This document shows, one piece after another, positions 51,126-62,221 of a stretch of DNA of 64,000 nt (positions are counted from its first letter, which is position 1; every line of letters begins with the position of its first letter). The notes beneath the pieces were generated by a model. It was not told the DNA's origin, made no database searches, and saw nothing but the letters and a program-made list of their open reading frames with translations. Source of the DNA: Bettongia penicillata ogilbyi (taxonomy: Eukaryota > Chordata > Mammalia > Diprotodontia > Potoroidae); the NCBI GenBank assembly GCA_023548195.1, contig JAJHZJ010000252.1:2239395-2303394 (forward strand), read 5' to 3'. Made by a program: the position numbers and the translations under genes.

Positions 51126-52255
51126 GAGTACATGGCAACACGTTGGACACGGAAGCTGAGACGGTGAGGACACCTAGGCTTTGAGTCTGAGTGACTGAGA
51201 GCAACAGGAAGAAAGATGCTGAAAGAGAGTGGGTTGGGATGAAAGATAATGAGTTCAGATTTAGACAGAACGTTTTTAAGAGGTTTCTGGGCCATCCAAT
51301 TCAAGATGTCTAATAGGTCATTGGAGAAGTCAGCAGTGAGGTTAGGGCTGAATAAGTAGATTTGAGAATCAACAGCATAGAGATGATAACTGAATCCATG
51401 ATGAGACAACCAAGTGAAATACTGCAGAGGTTCTCAAGAAGAGAAGAGGGGAGCCCTATGGGACATCCTCAATTAATAAGCAAAGGAGACTGAGGAGTGG
51501 TCAACTAAGTAGGAGGAAAACCAGGAGGAAGCAGTGTTATGAAAAATCTAGAGACAAGAATGACAAAGAAAAGAGGGTGATTGATGGTACCAAATGCTGC
51601 AGAGAGCAGAAGGATAAAGATTTGAGAGAAGATCATCAGCTTTGGCAGTTAAGAAAACATAAGCAACTCTGGAGAGAACAGTTTCAGTTGAACAATGATG
51701 TTGGAAGCCAGACTGCAAAGAGTTAAGAGAGTAAGGGGAAAGGAAGTGGAGGAACCTACTGTATATGATCTTCTCAAGAACTTGAGCTGCAAGAATGAGA
51801 TCTAATGGGGTGAGAGCTAGTAGGGATAGATAGATCAAATGAAGGTTTTCTGAAAATAAGACAGGAAAGGTCGAAGATAAATGAGAAAGTGGGATGATGG
51901 AGGGAGAAATCTCCTGGAGCGGAGGGGATAGAATAGAATCCCTTGAGTGTGTAGAGGAGTTTGCCTTGGTAAAGAGAAGGACCACCATATTATGTGAGAC
52001 AGGGGTGAAGAGGAGAGAGTGGCAGAAAGCATCTATATGATGTGAGATGGGGAAGAAGAGAGAGCCTTTGATGAATGGCCTTAACTTTTTCAGTAAAATA
52101 TGAGGCAGAGTTCTTAGCTAGGAACGTGGCAGGAGGGGAAACCAAGGGAGGTCCGAAGAAAAATGAAAAGGTTTGGAAGAGCCATTGTGATGAGATAGTG
52201 AGTTAATAAGGGAGGTGTAAAAAGATTGCCTTGTCATGATGAGGGCCCGGTTGAA
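51126..52255 (-). mobile_element. L2/CR1-clade LINE ORF2 (reverse transcriptase) remnant
   Basis: Minus-strand reading: linker region, then AAQVLEKIIYSRFLHFL, QSGFQHHCSTETVLSRV (about 51790-51670), AAFGTINHP at about 51610 (RT motif A, worn) and, downstream in another frame, HGFSYHLYAVDSQIYLFS (about 51405-51350), where A-V-D-S stands in place of the catalytic ADDT, so one catalytic aspartate is lost. All motifs are in CR1/L2 order. Frameshifts break it into at least three parts. Confidence 0.9.
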
Positions 52256-52319
52256 GTTATTTGACATATATTTTTTGGTCAGTAAATATCTCTTTGAAAA
52301 AGCTAACTGATGTTAATTG

Positions 52320-52625
52320 CTTAAATGATGTCTGGATACCTAAAATGTCCAATAGGGAGCTAATGATGCGGCTCAGGCAATGGTGCTAAGGAGAGGGACT
52401 ATAGATGAATACATAGATGTGGAAATGAATTTTCATAAACATAATAATTGGACACACGAGAGCTGATGAGATTCCCCAAGAAGAAGAAAAAAGAAGTCAC
52501 AGGACAGAACTTGTGGGGATACCTACAATTAGGACAAGTGATATAAACAGAGATCTAGCTAAGGAGACTGAAAAGAAGGGGTCAGACAGGTAGGAAAAGA
52601 ATCAAGAGAATCTTTAAAATCTAGC
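52320..52625 (-). mobile_element. Second L2/CR1 fragment
   Basis: Antisense wording aaaatgtccaatagggagct, gagctgatgagattcccc, aaggagactgaaaagaagg, gtcagacaggtagg repeats blocks already present at 51280-51520, so this is a separate copy, not a continuation. Confidence 0.7.
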
Positions 52626-52664
52626 GGCACTCAAACCCAGAGATGCAATAGTCCTAATGGTCTA

Positions 52665-52868
52665 TGGGTCCAACTCCTAAATCTATAATTTATAAGCTAT
52701 GTTTTATGCCAGACAAGTCACTTAATCTCTGTGAGTCTCAGTTTTTTCACTTATAGATGGGGATAATAAGACTATCTACTTTAAGACTGTGAGAGTGAAA
52801 TGAGATAGCATGTTTAAGCCATTTGTAACCTTAGAGCGCCATATAAACATGAATCACTATTATTCTAC
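52665..52868 (+). mobile_element. MIR-like SINE
   Basis: gccagacaagtcacttaatc, gtgagtctcagttttttcac, gatggggataataagact, agtgaaatgagatagcatg, gccatataaacatgaatcac. Confidence 0.8.
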
Positions 52869-53404
52869 TAACAATGATAATTTATGACACTTGTCCAATG
52901 CATACAACTACTCTCTGCTAGAGGTGGAGCAAGAGCCTAGATCTAATTCCAAAATCAAGCTTTTATTCCAGCACATAATAGTAGCCTTGAACTAATTCAA
53001 TTAAATTCAAGGAAAGCTATGCTTTCCTACTCATGTAAAATTCCTAGAAATTTTGATAATATGAACAAAATAGAGGGAATAATAAATGCACATGCTTTCT
53101 ATATAATACTTATGTTTGCATCTTCTCAAATATTAAGTAATTTTGATTGTTCAGGAACATTAAAAAGTATATTGCTCATGGCTCAGGAGGTACCCCATCC
53201 CACAAGAATTTCCTGCTTTGGACTCAGATAGACTGGGTTCAATCCTGGGGGAGCCTGAAACCAAAGCGAAGACAGTCAGGCCTTTTCTCACACGCTCAGT
53301 CTCATCTCCCCTACCCCAGAATTACAGGGAAAATATCTAAAACAAAGCTTAGGTATGGCTTATGCCCAAGGTCTTCCCAAAAGTGATAGAGTCCCTTCAA
53401 GAAA
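52869..53404. other. Unassigned DNA
   Basis: About 535 bp; no recognised repeat or gene. Confidence 0.4.
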
Positions 53405-53640
53405 AGGTATTCATTGTTGAAAACTAAAAGTAAATAAATAACTTTTTTTTTAAGAAAGAAGAAAAGGACCCATGCATACAAAAATATTTATAGAAGCTCT
53501 TTTTGTGATGGCAAAGAACTAGAAATTAAGTGGGTGCCCCTCAGAGAAGATCTCAACAAATTATGATATATGACTGTAATGGGATACCATTGTGTTATAA
53601 GAAATAATGAAATGGATGTCTTCAGAGAGAAAAACGGTAT
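53405..53640 (+). mobile_element. LINE-1 3'-end pieces, rearranged
   Basis: 53407-53450 (tcattgttgaaaactaaaag, aaataaataact) is an L1 terminal tail, followed at 53462-53635 by more upstream L1 sequence (ggacccatgcatacaaaaat, atttatagaagctctttttg, attatgatatatgactgtaa, tataagaaataatgaaatgg). The order tail-then-body shows either two insertions or a rearrangement. Confidence 0.8.
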
Positions 53641-53924
53641 TCAATGTAGAAGGCAGAAATTAGTTATAGGACAACTGTTTATTTCTTCTATCACAAAAGA
53701 AATGCTTAAAACACAAAAGACTCATACATATACATTAGCATATACTTAAAACAGAAAACAATGAAATATCACACCTATTATACTCTCCTGAGAGATGAAG
53801 ATAACTTTAGAAAACCAGAAAAGATATTTCATTTTCATTCCTAACTTCAATGATCTGCACAACTCTCAAGTCCAGATTTTTGGACTTTCTTCATCCTTTC
53901 CATTACCGCAGCTTCCTGGTAGTT
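53641..53924. other. Unassigned AT-rich stretch
   Basis: Nothing recognised. Confidence 0.4.
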
Positions 53925-53990
53925 TCTCCTGATAATATTTGTAAAGGGCTTTGCAAACCTTAAAGCACTTTATAATGAAATATGTCAAGG
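53925..53990 (+). mobile_element. MIR 3'-end scrap
   Basis: ctgataatatttgtaaaggg, ctttgcaaaccttaaagcac, tttataatg. Confidence 0.7.
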
Positions 53991-54734
53991 ACTTTGTAAA
54001 CCTTTAAATACCATATGCATATCAGTTATCATTATGGCCCCTTCTTACCGTTAGTCATCATGACAACATATTCCCAGGCCAATTTTCTTGAGTCCAACAA
54101 GTGTCAAAGTTCAGTGATCCACACGGACAATAAGTTAAGCAGCTACCAAGACAAGTCTTTCCCACCTTTGGGTAGTAGTTACTGCAAATTTTCCTTACAG
54201 TGGAAGAGTTCAAGACATTTAAGGGCTTCTACAATCTGACCACAGACTTTTCCTTGCAAAATTGGGGAACCATAAATATGGAACATCAGACGTTTTTCAT
54301 TTAGTTTCATTTAGTTGTTTTCATGAGCCTTTGTCTTCCTCTTTTTGTTTTTTTACTCTAAGGGAAGGGAATGTGGGGAGGAGATATAATGGGAAATCCA
54401 TAAGTGAGTCAAAACAAAAAAACGGCAGATAGGGGCTGGCACTGTGATGTCATTGCTATACCTTGGATAGAACAATGGCACCTTTCAGAGAAGGAAACCT
54501 TGTACCAATGTAGGTCAGCCCCTTCTCTGCAACTTAAAGTCAGAGAACTTCTTAGAGCACTTTTCTGAAGGGGTAAGTGATGGGGGGGTAGAATGGGGGA
54601 GGAGGCAGCCAGTATAGACAAGGAGGCAAGATTTGAAACTCCATCTTCCTGGCTTCGATGCTGGCTCTAGTCACATGCCAAGCTGCTCTCAAAAGCAGAA
54701 CATAACAATAAACATTTGAATGTTTTTTTAAAGA
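53991..54734. other. Unassigned DNA, about 740 bp
   Basis: No repeat recognised; opposed ORFs of 70-74 codons lack any domain. A T-rich tract lies at 54338-54352. Confidence 0.4.
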
Positions 54735-54818
54735 AGGACCGTGTTTTATTTATCTGTGTTTTCCCAGTGTCTAGCACAGTGCTTTTCTCAGAAAGTACTC
54801 AACAAATACTACTATTGC
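54735..54818 (+). mobile_element. L2 3'-terminal fragment
   Basis: aaggaccgtgttttatttatc, cccagtgtctagcacagtgc, aagtactcaacaaatac. Confidence 0.8.
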
Positions 54819-55149
54819 TACTAAACAAATGAATGAGTGAGTGAATGGATTTAATATGGCTCTCCTGAACCCAAGATGAGCTTATGCTTTCTAAGCTCCT
54901 AGAGATATTTTTCTTTTTTTTTAAGCATCCAAATCCCTGAGCTCTTCTCTCTTTTTTTCTACCTGAGGTCTTCCCTCTAGCGAGGTTCCAGGCTTATCTT
55001 TGATCTGATTATTCTTTAAACCCAGAATCACCTACCCCCCTTTAAAAGAATCAGAGCCTCATCATCCCCACTTTGCTACATACAATTTAATTGCTTATGG
55101 TCATGTAAAGCAGTAAGAATAAAACTCCGGACAATGAAGCACACGCACC
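54819..55149. other. Unassigned stretch
   Basis: About 330 bp, nothing recognised. Confidence 0.4.
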
Positions 55150-55345
55150 AGGAGTATAGGATCACAGATTTAGGATGTAAAAGGACCTTAAAGGTCAAGT
55201 TCAACCCTGGCATTTTGCAGATGAGAAAACTGAGACCCAGAGGAGGTTAAGTGACTTACCAAGGTCACATAGCAATTCAGTGGAATGGCTGGAGTTCAAA
55301 ACATGGTCCTTGAAGCAATATTCAGTGCTCTTTACTATCTATCTT
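55150..55345 (-). mobile_element. MIR-like SINE
   Basis: Antisense: tataggatcacagatttagg, ttttgcagatgagaaaactg, agacccagaggaggttaagt, gacttaccaaggtcacatag, ggctggagttcaaaacatgg. Confidence 0.9.
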
Positions 55346-55407
55346 GGAAATTCCCCACAAAGTCAAACTCAGAATCTTGATACTTAATAGATTATTAGAG
55401 TAAAAGA

Positions 55408-55490
55408 TTCCTTTTTAATTTAATTAATTATAGATTATTTATTTTCTATATTTATTATAATTAATTAGTTAAATTAATAGATTAATAGGT
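55408..55490. repeat. AT-rich low-complexity tract with imperfect inverted symmetry
   Basis: ttaatttaattaattata and tataattaattagttaaatt face each other about 25 bp apart. Imperfect, unlike the palindrome at 21967. Confidence 0.8.
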
Positions 55491-56750
55491 CTATGTAGCC
55501 AGACTCTGACTCATTCTTCCAACCTACATGTAACGTCGATGTAGCTAATATAAAATTTTGGGCTTGTACATAGCCTGGCTAGATGTCTGATCTGAGATCT
55601 GGCCCATTCAATCTCCAAGGGAAGTTACAATTTTTACCTCTGCGGAGGATTCAAAAGCCAGTCAAACAAGGGAGGATTTGGTACTTCCATGGCTGGGCAA
55701 TCTCTCTTTCACTCTTATCTTTGAGGGTTATACAGCTAGAATTATGTCTATCTACACTATATCTAACATCTATAATCTAAATGTATGATACTCTCAGTTA
55801 AGAGTTCAAAATAAAATATGCTTTCTCTAGTCATTCTTATAGGGAGGATAACATTTAGCTTACTCTCATGAGCTTAGCTCCCTCCCATCAAATGCTAGTT
55901 GCACAAAAGACAATCACAGATAGTTAATAAGTTTCATTATCAAAGTCAGCAGTAAACAGAAATTGGAGAAGTTATACAGTTTAAAGCAGATGAAAGAACA
56001 TCTAAGAGTAAATGAGATCTCAGCTCAACCAAGAAGAGAAAACGATTTCACTCAGGCAACTTGCTTTTAAACTATCTCTCTAGGGTGGCAAGCTTGGAGA
56101 ATCAAGTGACAGGTTGGGGGCTGACTTCTTCATATGTCTATGACTCTAGAAGGATCCCTCAGCTGCCATTCAAAAGTTCATGCTTGCCTCTCACTCTTCT
56201 CACTCAACCCTTCTCCTCCGGTTTCCCCCAATCCAAAGAATTCTCTTATTCACTTAATCAGGTATGCTACATCAAAGGTCTCTCAGTCCATCAGGAGTCA
56301 TATCAAGAGTCTCTTCCCCACCAACCTGTTAAGGCACAATCACGCAGTAATAAGTCCCACAACTAAAATACTGCAGTCAGATATAGTAAGTTAAGGAAAA
56401 TAAGAGAGTTGACTCTTGAGCACATTCTTGGAGCTAATTTTGATTGAGTATAGATTCACAGCTTCGTAAAAGCCTTGACAAGGAGTATCAACTACATGTC
56501 TGATACTACCTGCCTCAAAGAGAAAGGTAGAGCTGGCTGTCTCTCTAATGACCACAGAGAACACAGTACTTTCCTCTTCTCCATTGGGGAATGCACAAAA
56601 CACCAGTGTACACATGAAACTCTCTAGTGAATAGCCATCAGTACCATCTGGTACTTAAATATAGAATGTTAGTACCAGAAAGTACTTGATCTAAACTGTC
56701 TAGACAGTACAATTTTCCATTTCTCCCCCAATCCTACCTATGGATCACTG
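55491..56750. other. Unassigned 1.26-kb segment
   Basis: No repeat recognised. Overlapping plus-strand ORFs of 86 and 101 codons (56061-56394) show no domain. A 14-bp palindrome actgtctagacagt lies at about 56695-56708. Confidence 0.4.
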
Positions 56751-56766
56751 AAGAATGAATCAGTTC

Positions 56767-57340
56767 CTTTTTGGTGGCCAAGAACTGGAAATCGAGGGGA
56801 TGCTTATCAATTGGGGAATGGCTGAACAAGTTGTAGTATATGAATGGAATGGAATACTATTATGCTATAAGAAATAGTGAACAAGTGCACTTCCGAAAAA
56901 CCTGGAAAGATTTATACGAACTGATGCTGAGCGAGCCAGGAGAACACTATACACAGTAACATCCACAGTGTGCAAGGACTGTTTTTGATAGACAACCATT
57001 CACAGCAACGTAAGGACCTAAAATATTTCCAGAGGACTCTCGATACAAAATGCCATCCACATCCAGAGGAAGAAATATGAAGCTGGAAGACAAGAATGAA
57101 GCAGACTCTTTTCTCTTTTGTTGCGTTTTGTTTTTCTCATGGTTTTTTGCATTCATTTCAATTCTTCTATGAAACATGACTAGTGTGAAAATATGTTTGA
57201 TAGGAATGTATTGTAGAACCCATATAAGATTGCACATCATTTTGGAGAGGGAGGAAGGAGGGAACATGAGAAAATTTGGAATTTATGGAAGTGATGGTTG
57301 AAAATTGAAAACAAATAAATTAATCAATTTTGGGGGGAAA
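56767..57340 (+). mobile_element. LINE-1 3' end, 5'-truncated, with 16-bp target duplication
   Basis: ORF2 C-terminus is still open over MEYYYAIRNSEQVHFRKTW and LYELM (about 56849-56927), followed by a 3' UTR with atccacatccagaggaag, cgttttgtttttctcatgg, catgactagtgtgaaaatatg and ggagagggaggaaggag. The end is gaaaacaaataaattaat plus a G-rich/A tail. Flanked by aagaatgaatcagttc (56751-56766) and aagaatgactcagttc (57341-57356), one mismatch. It is the least decayed L1 here. Confidence 0.95.
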
Positions 57341-57439
57341 AAGAATGACTCAGTTCAGACTCCAAGAGAAAAGAGTCCCCATGTTGGTCATCTATATTCG
57401 TGGTCCATGCTCCTTTCAGAACCAAGGTTCAGATTCCAC

Positions 57440-57655
57440 CAAGAAGGCACTAGATAGAATCAGATGGCCTGGGTTGGGCTGTGGAATGATCACTTAAATT
57501 TTGTGACTATGGGCAAGTCAGTAAACCTCCTTGAGACTGATCCTTCAAATGTAAAAGAGGAAGAATAATATTGAACTACCTACCTCAAAGCACTCTTGTG
57601 AGACAAACACTAAAACTTAGAGCTCTGGGTAAATGTGAATTATCATTATCCAAGT
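57440..57655 (+). mobile_element. MIR-like SINE
   Basis: gcactagatagaatcagatgg, tttgtgactatgggcaagtc, ccttcaaatgtaaaagagga, agaataatattgaactacct, gggtaaatgtgaattatcat. Confidence 0.8.
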
Positions 57656-58010
57656 TGCTGTTCCTTCCTATCTATGAAGCCTATGTGGAAAGAACAGGCT
57701 GGTGAGAATTTCTTAGGGGAACAGTGTACATTTTCTGCTCATTTGTAAGGCTGGCCTTTATTCAGCTCTTTGATGGAGCCATTACAGCATTATTCCCTCG
57801 GGGAAAATTTTAATGCAATTCTGAAGTATCTTGGTGGGATCTATGCACTTGACTCACCAAAACAAGTCCTTTCCTCTCAGTTACTGAGTTCCAAAGTATG
57901 TTGAGGCTATTTTGTGTAATGGGTTTTGAGCCCAATGCATGGTTTCGCTGGGGTTGGGAATTCTTGATATGAAACTTCCTTCACTGTTTAGATTAGCAAC
58001 ACTCCTGTAA
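57656..58010. other. Repeat-free segment, possible conserved non-coding element
   Basis: About 355 bp between two L1 copies with no repeat. The core gctcatttgtaaggctggcc through ttttaatgcaattctgaag has homeobox-type ATTA/TAAT words and balanced composition. No coding signal. Confidence 0.3.
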
Positions 58011-58021
58011 CTTACAGTCTT

Positions 58022-58296
58022 TACTTTCCCCCAAAATTTATTAATTTACTTGTTTTCAGTTTTCAACCATCACTTCCACATGTTCCAAATTTTCCCCCCT
58101 CCCTCTCCTAAGGTGGCATACAATCTTATATGGTCTCTACATATTCATTCCTATTAAACACATTTTCACATTCGCCATGTTGCATAGAAGAATTAAAATG
58201 AATGGGAGAAACCATGAGAAAAACAAAATATAACAAAAGAGAAAACAGTCTGCTTCATTCTTTCTCTGGATGTGGATGGCACTTTGCATCGGTAAT
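58022..58296 (-). mobile_element. LINE-1 3' end, inverted relative to the copy at 56767
   Basis: Antisense: ccaaaatttattaatttact, tgttttcagttttcaaccat, acttccacatgttccaaatt, ttgcatagaagaattaaaat, accatgagaaaaacaaaata, ctctggatgtggatggcact. Possible 10-bp target duplication ttacagtctt (58012-58021) and ttacaatctt (58297-58306), one mismatch. It shares its whole length with the 3' part of 56767-57340. Confidence 0.9.
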
Positions 58297-58306
58297 TTAC
58301 AATCTT

Positions 58307-58412
58307 AAATCTCCCCAAAGAGTGATTAAGACTTACCGGGGATCACAAAGCTGTTACACATCAGAGACGACTCTTCCTGAATCCTAGACCTGCTTTCTAT
58401 CCCTTAAGCTTT
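58307..58412 (-). mobile_element. MIR fragment, weak
   Basis: Antisense: aagacttaccggggatcaca, cttcctgaatcctagacctg, ctttctatcccttaagc. Confidence 0.55.
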
Positions 58413-58849
58413 CTATCCCAAACTGCCTCCCTGTGATTTTTTTTTAAACCACATAAAAATTGTCAAATAGGTAAAAGTAACAACTTGGTGTCCTCTCCGT
58501 AGTAGGACTTCTTCTCTTCTTTTCACTGATCTCTACCCCCACCTCACATCCAGGCACCAAAGTGATGTGACTTGGCTCCCTCAACTATACCTCAAATTCT
58601 TTCAAACAAATTCTGGAACTGCTGCAAGGTTTGTCTCCTAGCGGGCAAAGAGATCCACTGTTAGACTAGTGTATGATAGGAGTTGGGGAGGGGAGGAGAA
58701 AAACTCCCCTCTTCCCCCATACCACCCCCCCTACTTTCTGGGTACAGGCACAGGGAACACTTGACACAAAGCCGCTCCAAACTTAAACTCTCCAGAACTC
58801 ATCGAGCCCTCTCCACTGCCTCAGGAGCTAGAAGACTGGGCTATTGATG
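58413..58849. other. Unassigned DNA
   Basis: About 440 bp with a T run at 58438-58446; nothing recognised. Confidence 0.4.
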
Positions 58850-59037
58850 GTATCATGGATAGGGAGCTTGAAGAGATCTTAGAAGTTATCTGATCCAATT
58901 CTCTTCACAAAGGAATGGAAACCCAGAGAAGTAAATGAGTAAAAACAGTAACAGCAGAGGTAGGATTCAGACCCAGGTCCTCTGACCTCCAATCCAGCAC
59001 GCTTTCCACTGGATCAAACTTGCCTCTTACAAAACAA
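58850..59037 (-). mobile_element. MIR-like SINE
   Basis: Antisense: aagagatcttagaagttatc, cttcacaaaggaatggaaac, aggtaggattcagacccagg, tcctctgacctccaatccag, cactggatc. Confidence 0.85.
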
Positions 59038-59247
59038 AACAGAACAAGCATCTTGCTTTCTCTGAAAATTAAGCTCAGAACTTCCAGATTATGAAAATGA
59101 TTGCACCGTCTACTGTGCTAAGGTGAATATTTAAAGGTACCCATGGAGCATGGCTTATTGTCAGCCTGGCAATACCATACTCCCAATTCAATCAGAAATG
59201 TTTTCATAATTTGTGCGTGGATATTGGGCATCGATGTATTTTCTTCA
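59038..59247. other. Unassigned short stretch
   Basis: Nothing recognised. Confidence 0.4.
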
Positions 59248-59352
59248 CTGTTGTTTGTCCTTTGTTCTTGAAGAGGACCAAGACATCAAGGAGGTGATGC
59301 ATGACATTCAAGTGAATTGGATTTAAATGAGGGGGGCTCTTTCCAGGTAAAG
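59248..59352 (-). mobile_element. RTE-type LINE 3' end
   Basis: Antisense: gttgtttgtcctttgttctt, gaagaggaccaagacatcaa, ggaggtgatgcatgacattc, aagtgaattggatttaaatg. Confidence 0.85.
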
Positions 59353-59519
59353 ACCTAGTTGTCTCTGTTATCTGATCTTTGTTTTCTATGACTGCATCTA
59401 CTTGGGCGTACAGAAGGGGAGATTAATGGATCAAAGATCAACTACTCCTCTAACATGGATATTTTTTATTAATTAAATGTGTATATGATGTTTCCATTTC
59501 CCTACTCTAGCCCCCCATC
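59353..59519. other. Unassigned short stretch
   Basis: Nothing recognised. Confidence 0.4.
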
Positions 59520-59645
59520 CCATCCAGAATGTGAATTTCTCAATGCCAGAAAATGCTTTGATTTCTGTCTCTGTGACCCCAGCACCTAGCAGAATTCCTG
59601 GCACTTAAATAGTCACTTAAATGTTTGTCAATGAATGAATGAAGA
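59520..59645 (+). mobile_element. L2 3'-terminal fragment
   Basis: aatgctttgatttctgtctc, tgtgaccccagcacctagca, attcctggcacttaaatag, tgtcaatgaatgaatgaag. Confidence 0.8.
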
Positions 59646-59664
59646 TCATTCTGCCTAACAGAAG

Positions 59665-59868
59665 CTATGTAGTATAATGTTAAGAATGTTAGATTTGAAG
59701 ATAAATGACCCAGAATTGAAGCCTGGCTCTTCCAGCTACCAGCTAACTATGTGACTTCAGGCAAATATCTTCTCACCTCTGGTTTCTGCATCAACTCAGT
59801 AAAAAAAAAAGGGAGTAGCCCAAGTGACCTATCTGCCGCTTGCTGAGTGAATTCTAAGATTCTTTTTT
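59665..59868 (+). mobile_element. MIR-like SINE
   Basis: tagtataatgttaagaatg, agccaggctcttc-like, ccagctaactatgtgacttc, aggcaaatatcttctcacc, ggtttctgcatcaactcagt, gtgaattctaagattct. Confidence 0.75.
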
Positions 59869-59871
59869 TTT

Positions 59872-59972
59872 TCTGTTCTGTATTTTGTTCTTCCTTGTAT
59901 GCTTAGCACTTAGCATCGTGCATGCCTGGCACATAGTAGGTGCTTATTAAATGCTCATTGACTGACTGACTT
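59872..59972 (+). mobile_element. L2 3'-terminal fragment
   Basis: ttgtatgcttagcacttagc, gcatgcctggcacatagtag, gtgcttattaaatgctcatt, gactgactgac tail. Confidence 0.9.
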
Positions 59973-60589
59973 CACCCCCACCCCCACTGACATTATATGT
60001 ATGTTTTATCTGAATATGTGAGTGTGGGTGTATCTTAGTGTTTGATTCCAGCACTCACTTTCCTCTTTCTTTTCTACCACTTGTCTCCACACATTCCATT
60101 ATCTCAAGACTGCAATTTCCATTTTACTTATAAAAGACAATATACAAATTCATGATAACATACCAACACAAAGTAATTAAAGTCACATAGACAAAGAAAA
60201 TGGCCTAGACCTAGGCTAGATCATTCTTAAATTTTCTAAGCTAGTCTACCAAGTTACAGTCACCCAGCTTAGTTTGGCCGCATTCTCTTTAACTGCCTGA
60301 AACACCCACTCCTTTCTGGCCCTAAGACTAGAATAACTTCTTCACTCCTTGAAGCCATATCTCCCCAAGATGACGTGGGGATTTGTCTAACTTGACTTTC
60401 TGAAATCATACACCCATCCACACCCACACAGGTGCATTTTTCCATTACCAGACTGAAACTCAAGGAAATAGAAATTTTTAAAAAGCTAGTTTTTGCCCTG
60501 AAGATTATTCCATCAGATAAACATTGATACATATAAACGAAGCAAAATGTATAAACACTAAATATAAAGCAATTTCAAGGGAAGAAAAA
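59973..60589. other. Unassigned DNA
   Basis: About 620 bp; a minus-strand ORF of 87 codons (60532-60269) has no recognisable domain. No repeat identified. Confidence 0.4.
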
Positions 60590-61070
60590 TTCAAGGGGGG
60601 AACGCTAGCAACTTGGGGTGTCAAGAATGGCTTTGTGTAAAAGGTGACCCTTGAACTTCCAAACAACTGGAGATTTTGAGGCATGAGACATTCCAGACAG
60701 CCCATGTAAAGACAAAGACACAGGAGACAGAATTTCTAAGTGCCACTGGTGGCATATATTATTTCAGAAACTGGAGAAGTAAAAGACACCTTAGCTGCTT
60801 GGCTTCTCTCAAATCCCATAACTTAAAGAGTTGAGAGGAAAGAACCCTTTGGATTGGGATGGCCAAGGAAAGCATCTAGAGGAGATAGGACTTGAGCCTT
60901 TGTAGTAGGTAGAATTTCAACTGAAAAAGAGGAGAGAAAAGGATACTCCAAGTAAGGCGAACTGGGTCACATGATGGATGTCATAGATAGACATGTTCAG
61001 AAGGCAGAGTAGATAAAATTTAGCTGGAGTCAGGATTCACACAGACTAGGAAAAGCAGTAGAAAAGACCA
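60590..61070 (-). mobile_element. Probable worn L2/CR1 fragment
   Basis: Antisense-like wording: gtgacccttgaacttccaa, gacattccagacagcccatg, aaagacaaagacacagg and, further on, gataggacttgagcctttgt. The spacing fits the L2 C-terminal region, but divergence is high. Confidence 0.4.
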
Positions 61071-61414
61071 GGAAAAAGTTCCATTTTTTTCCATCCATAC
61101 TTTTGATTAAACCTCTTACCTTCCAGACTACTTAGAGTGACATCTGGAGGGATTAATATGTTAGAGCCATGAGACCAGCAAGGGAATTTTGTAGGTCCTG
61201 CTACTATAAAACTGTAACAGAAAGTCTTGTCTTGATCACTGAGGCATATGCCCTCTTTAATAAGTGTATGCTTATTCCCCTGAGAGCATTCCTTACTTAA
61301 AAGTCACACAAAGGCCTCAAAGTCTGGCACTTGATTTAAGTCAACTTGTCAACCAGGTGAAGTCTAATTTATTTCCAGGATATTCCAGAGTAGCAGTCTT
61401 TAGATGAGGGTGCA
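61071..61414. other. Unassigned stretch
   Basis: About 340 bp, nothing recognised. Confidence 0.4.
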
Positions 61415-61600
61415 GGAGGAAAAGAACGTTAGACTTGGAATAAGAGGGTTTAGGTCTGAATTCTGGCTTACCATTTGTGTGAACGTTGGACAAATCATGA
61501 CCCTTTCGGGACCTCAGCTTCCGCATTTATGAAAGAAGAGATTTGGGACCAGCTGACCTCTACAATCCCTTCCAACTCAGAATGTATGATTTTATGACCA
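61415..61600 (+). mobile_element. MIR-like SINE
   Basis: aacgttagacttggaataag, gtctgaattctggcttacc, gttggacaaatcatgaccc, ggacctcagcttccgcattt, tctacaatcccttccaactc. Confidence 0.8.
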
Positions 61601-62221
61601 ATCTGAAACTAATAGCTCCAAAGACCTCTTTAAAGAGAGAAGTAGCCTTGATGATGAGTGGGCCACTGCTTTTGGCTCTCTGGTCAACAAAATCGCTTCC
61701 ATTTTATTCAGCTGAGGTATTGAGGAAAGGAGAAAGTTCAGAGTGCACTATATTCTTACCATTTAGGGGAGGGCAATAGAGCCCCAGGGGAAATCAGGTT
61801 CGTCTTTTTTAGTTTGTGTTGGACTTTAGAGTCTAAGGTCTCAAAAGTAAGTACTCTTTTTTGCTGAAATTTCCAGTAATCACTAATGTGTAAAGGGAAT
61901 AGGGTCAAATCAAGTTCAGATGAACCAAAATCCCCTTCTCAGAGCTAAGCCACATTACAGGATTCCCCTTTTAATTTCCATCCACCTGGCAAAAAAGAAC
62001 AAATCTCCCCAAGTTATCATCAGTACACATTCCACCCCTAACTGACTCCTGAGCGGGGTTAAGCAGGACTGGCGCCATCAGAAACAGGCTTGCCAGAAGA
62101 GGAGGAGGCAGACCCTTTACATGTTATTCCAATGGCAGCAAAGTCTATTCCCATTCCCCAAATATTGCCCTCATCTGCTTGTTCAAGTCTAAAATCATAG
62201 AGTTAGGGATTTATCCATTCG
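61601..62221. other. Unassigned DNA
   Basis: About 620 bp without a recognised repeat. Confidence 0.4.

Noticed and set aside
55408..55490. Inverted AT tract as a second large palindrome
   Set aside because: Symmetry is imperfect and explained by low-complexity ttaatt words.
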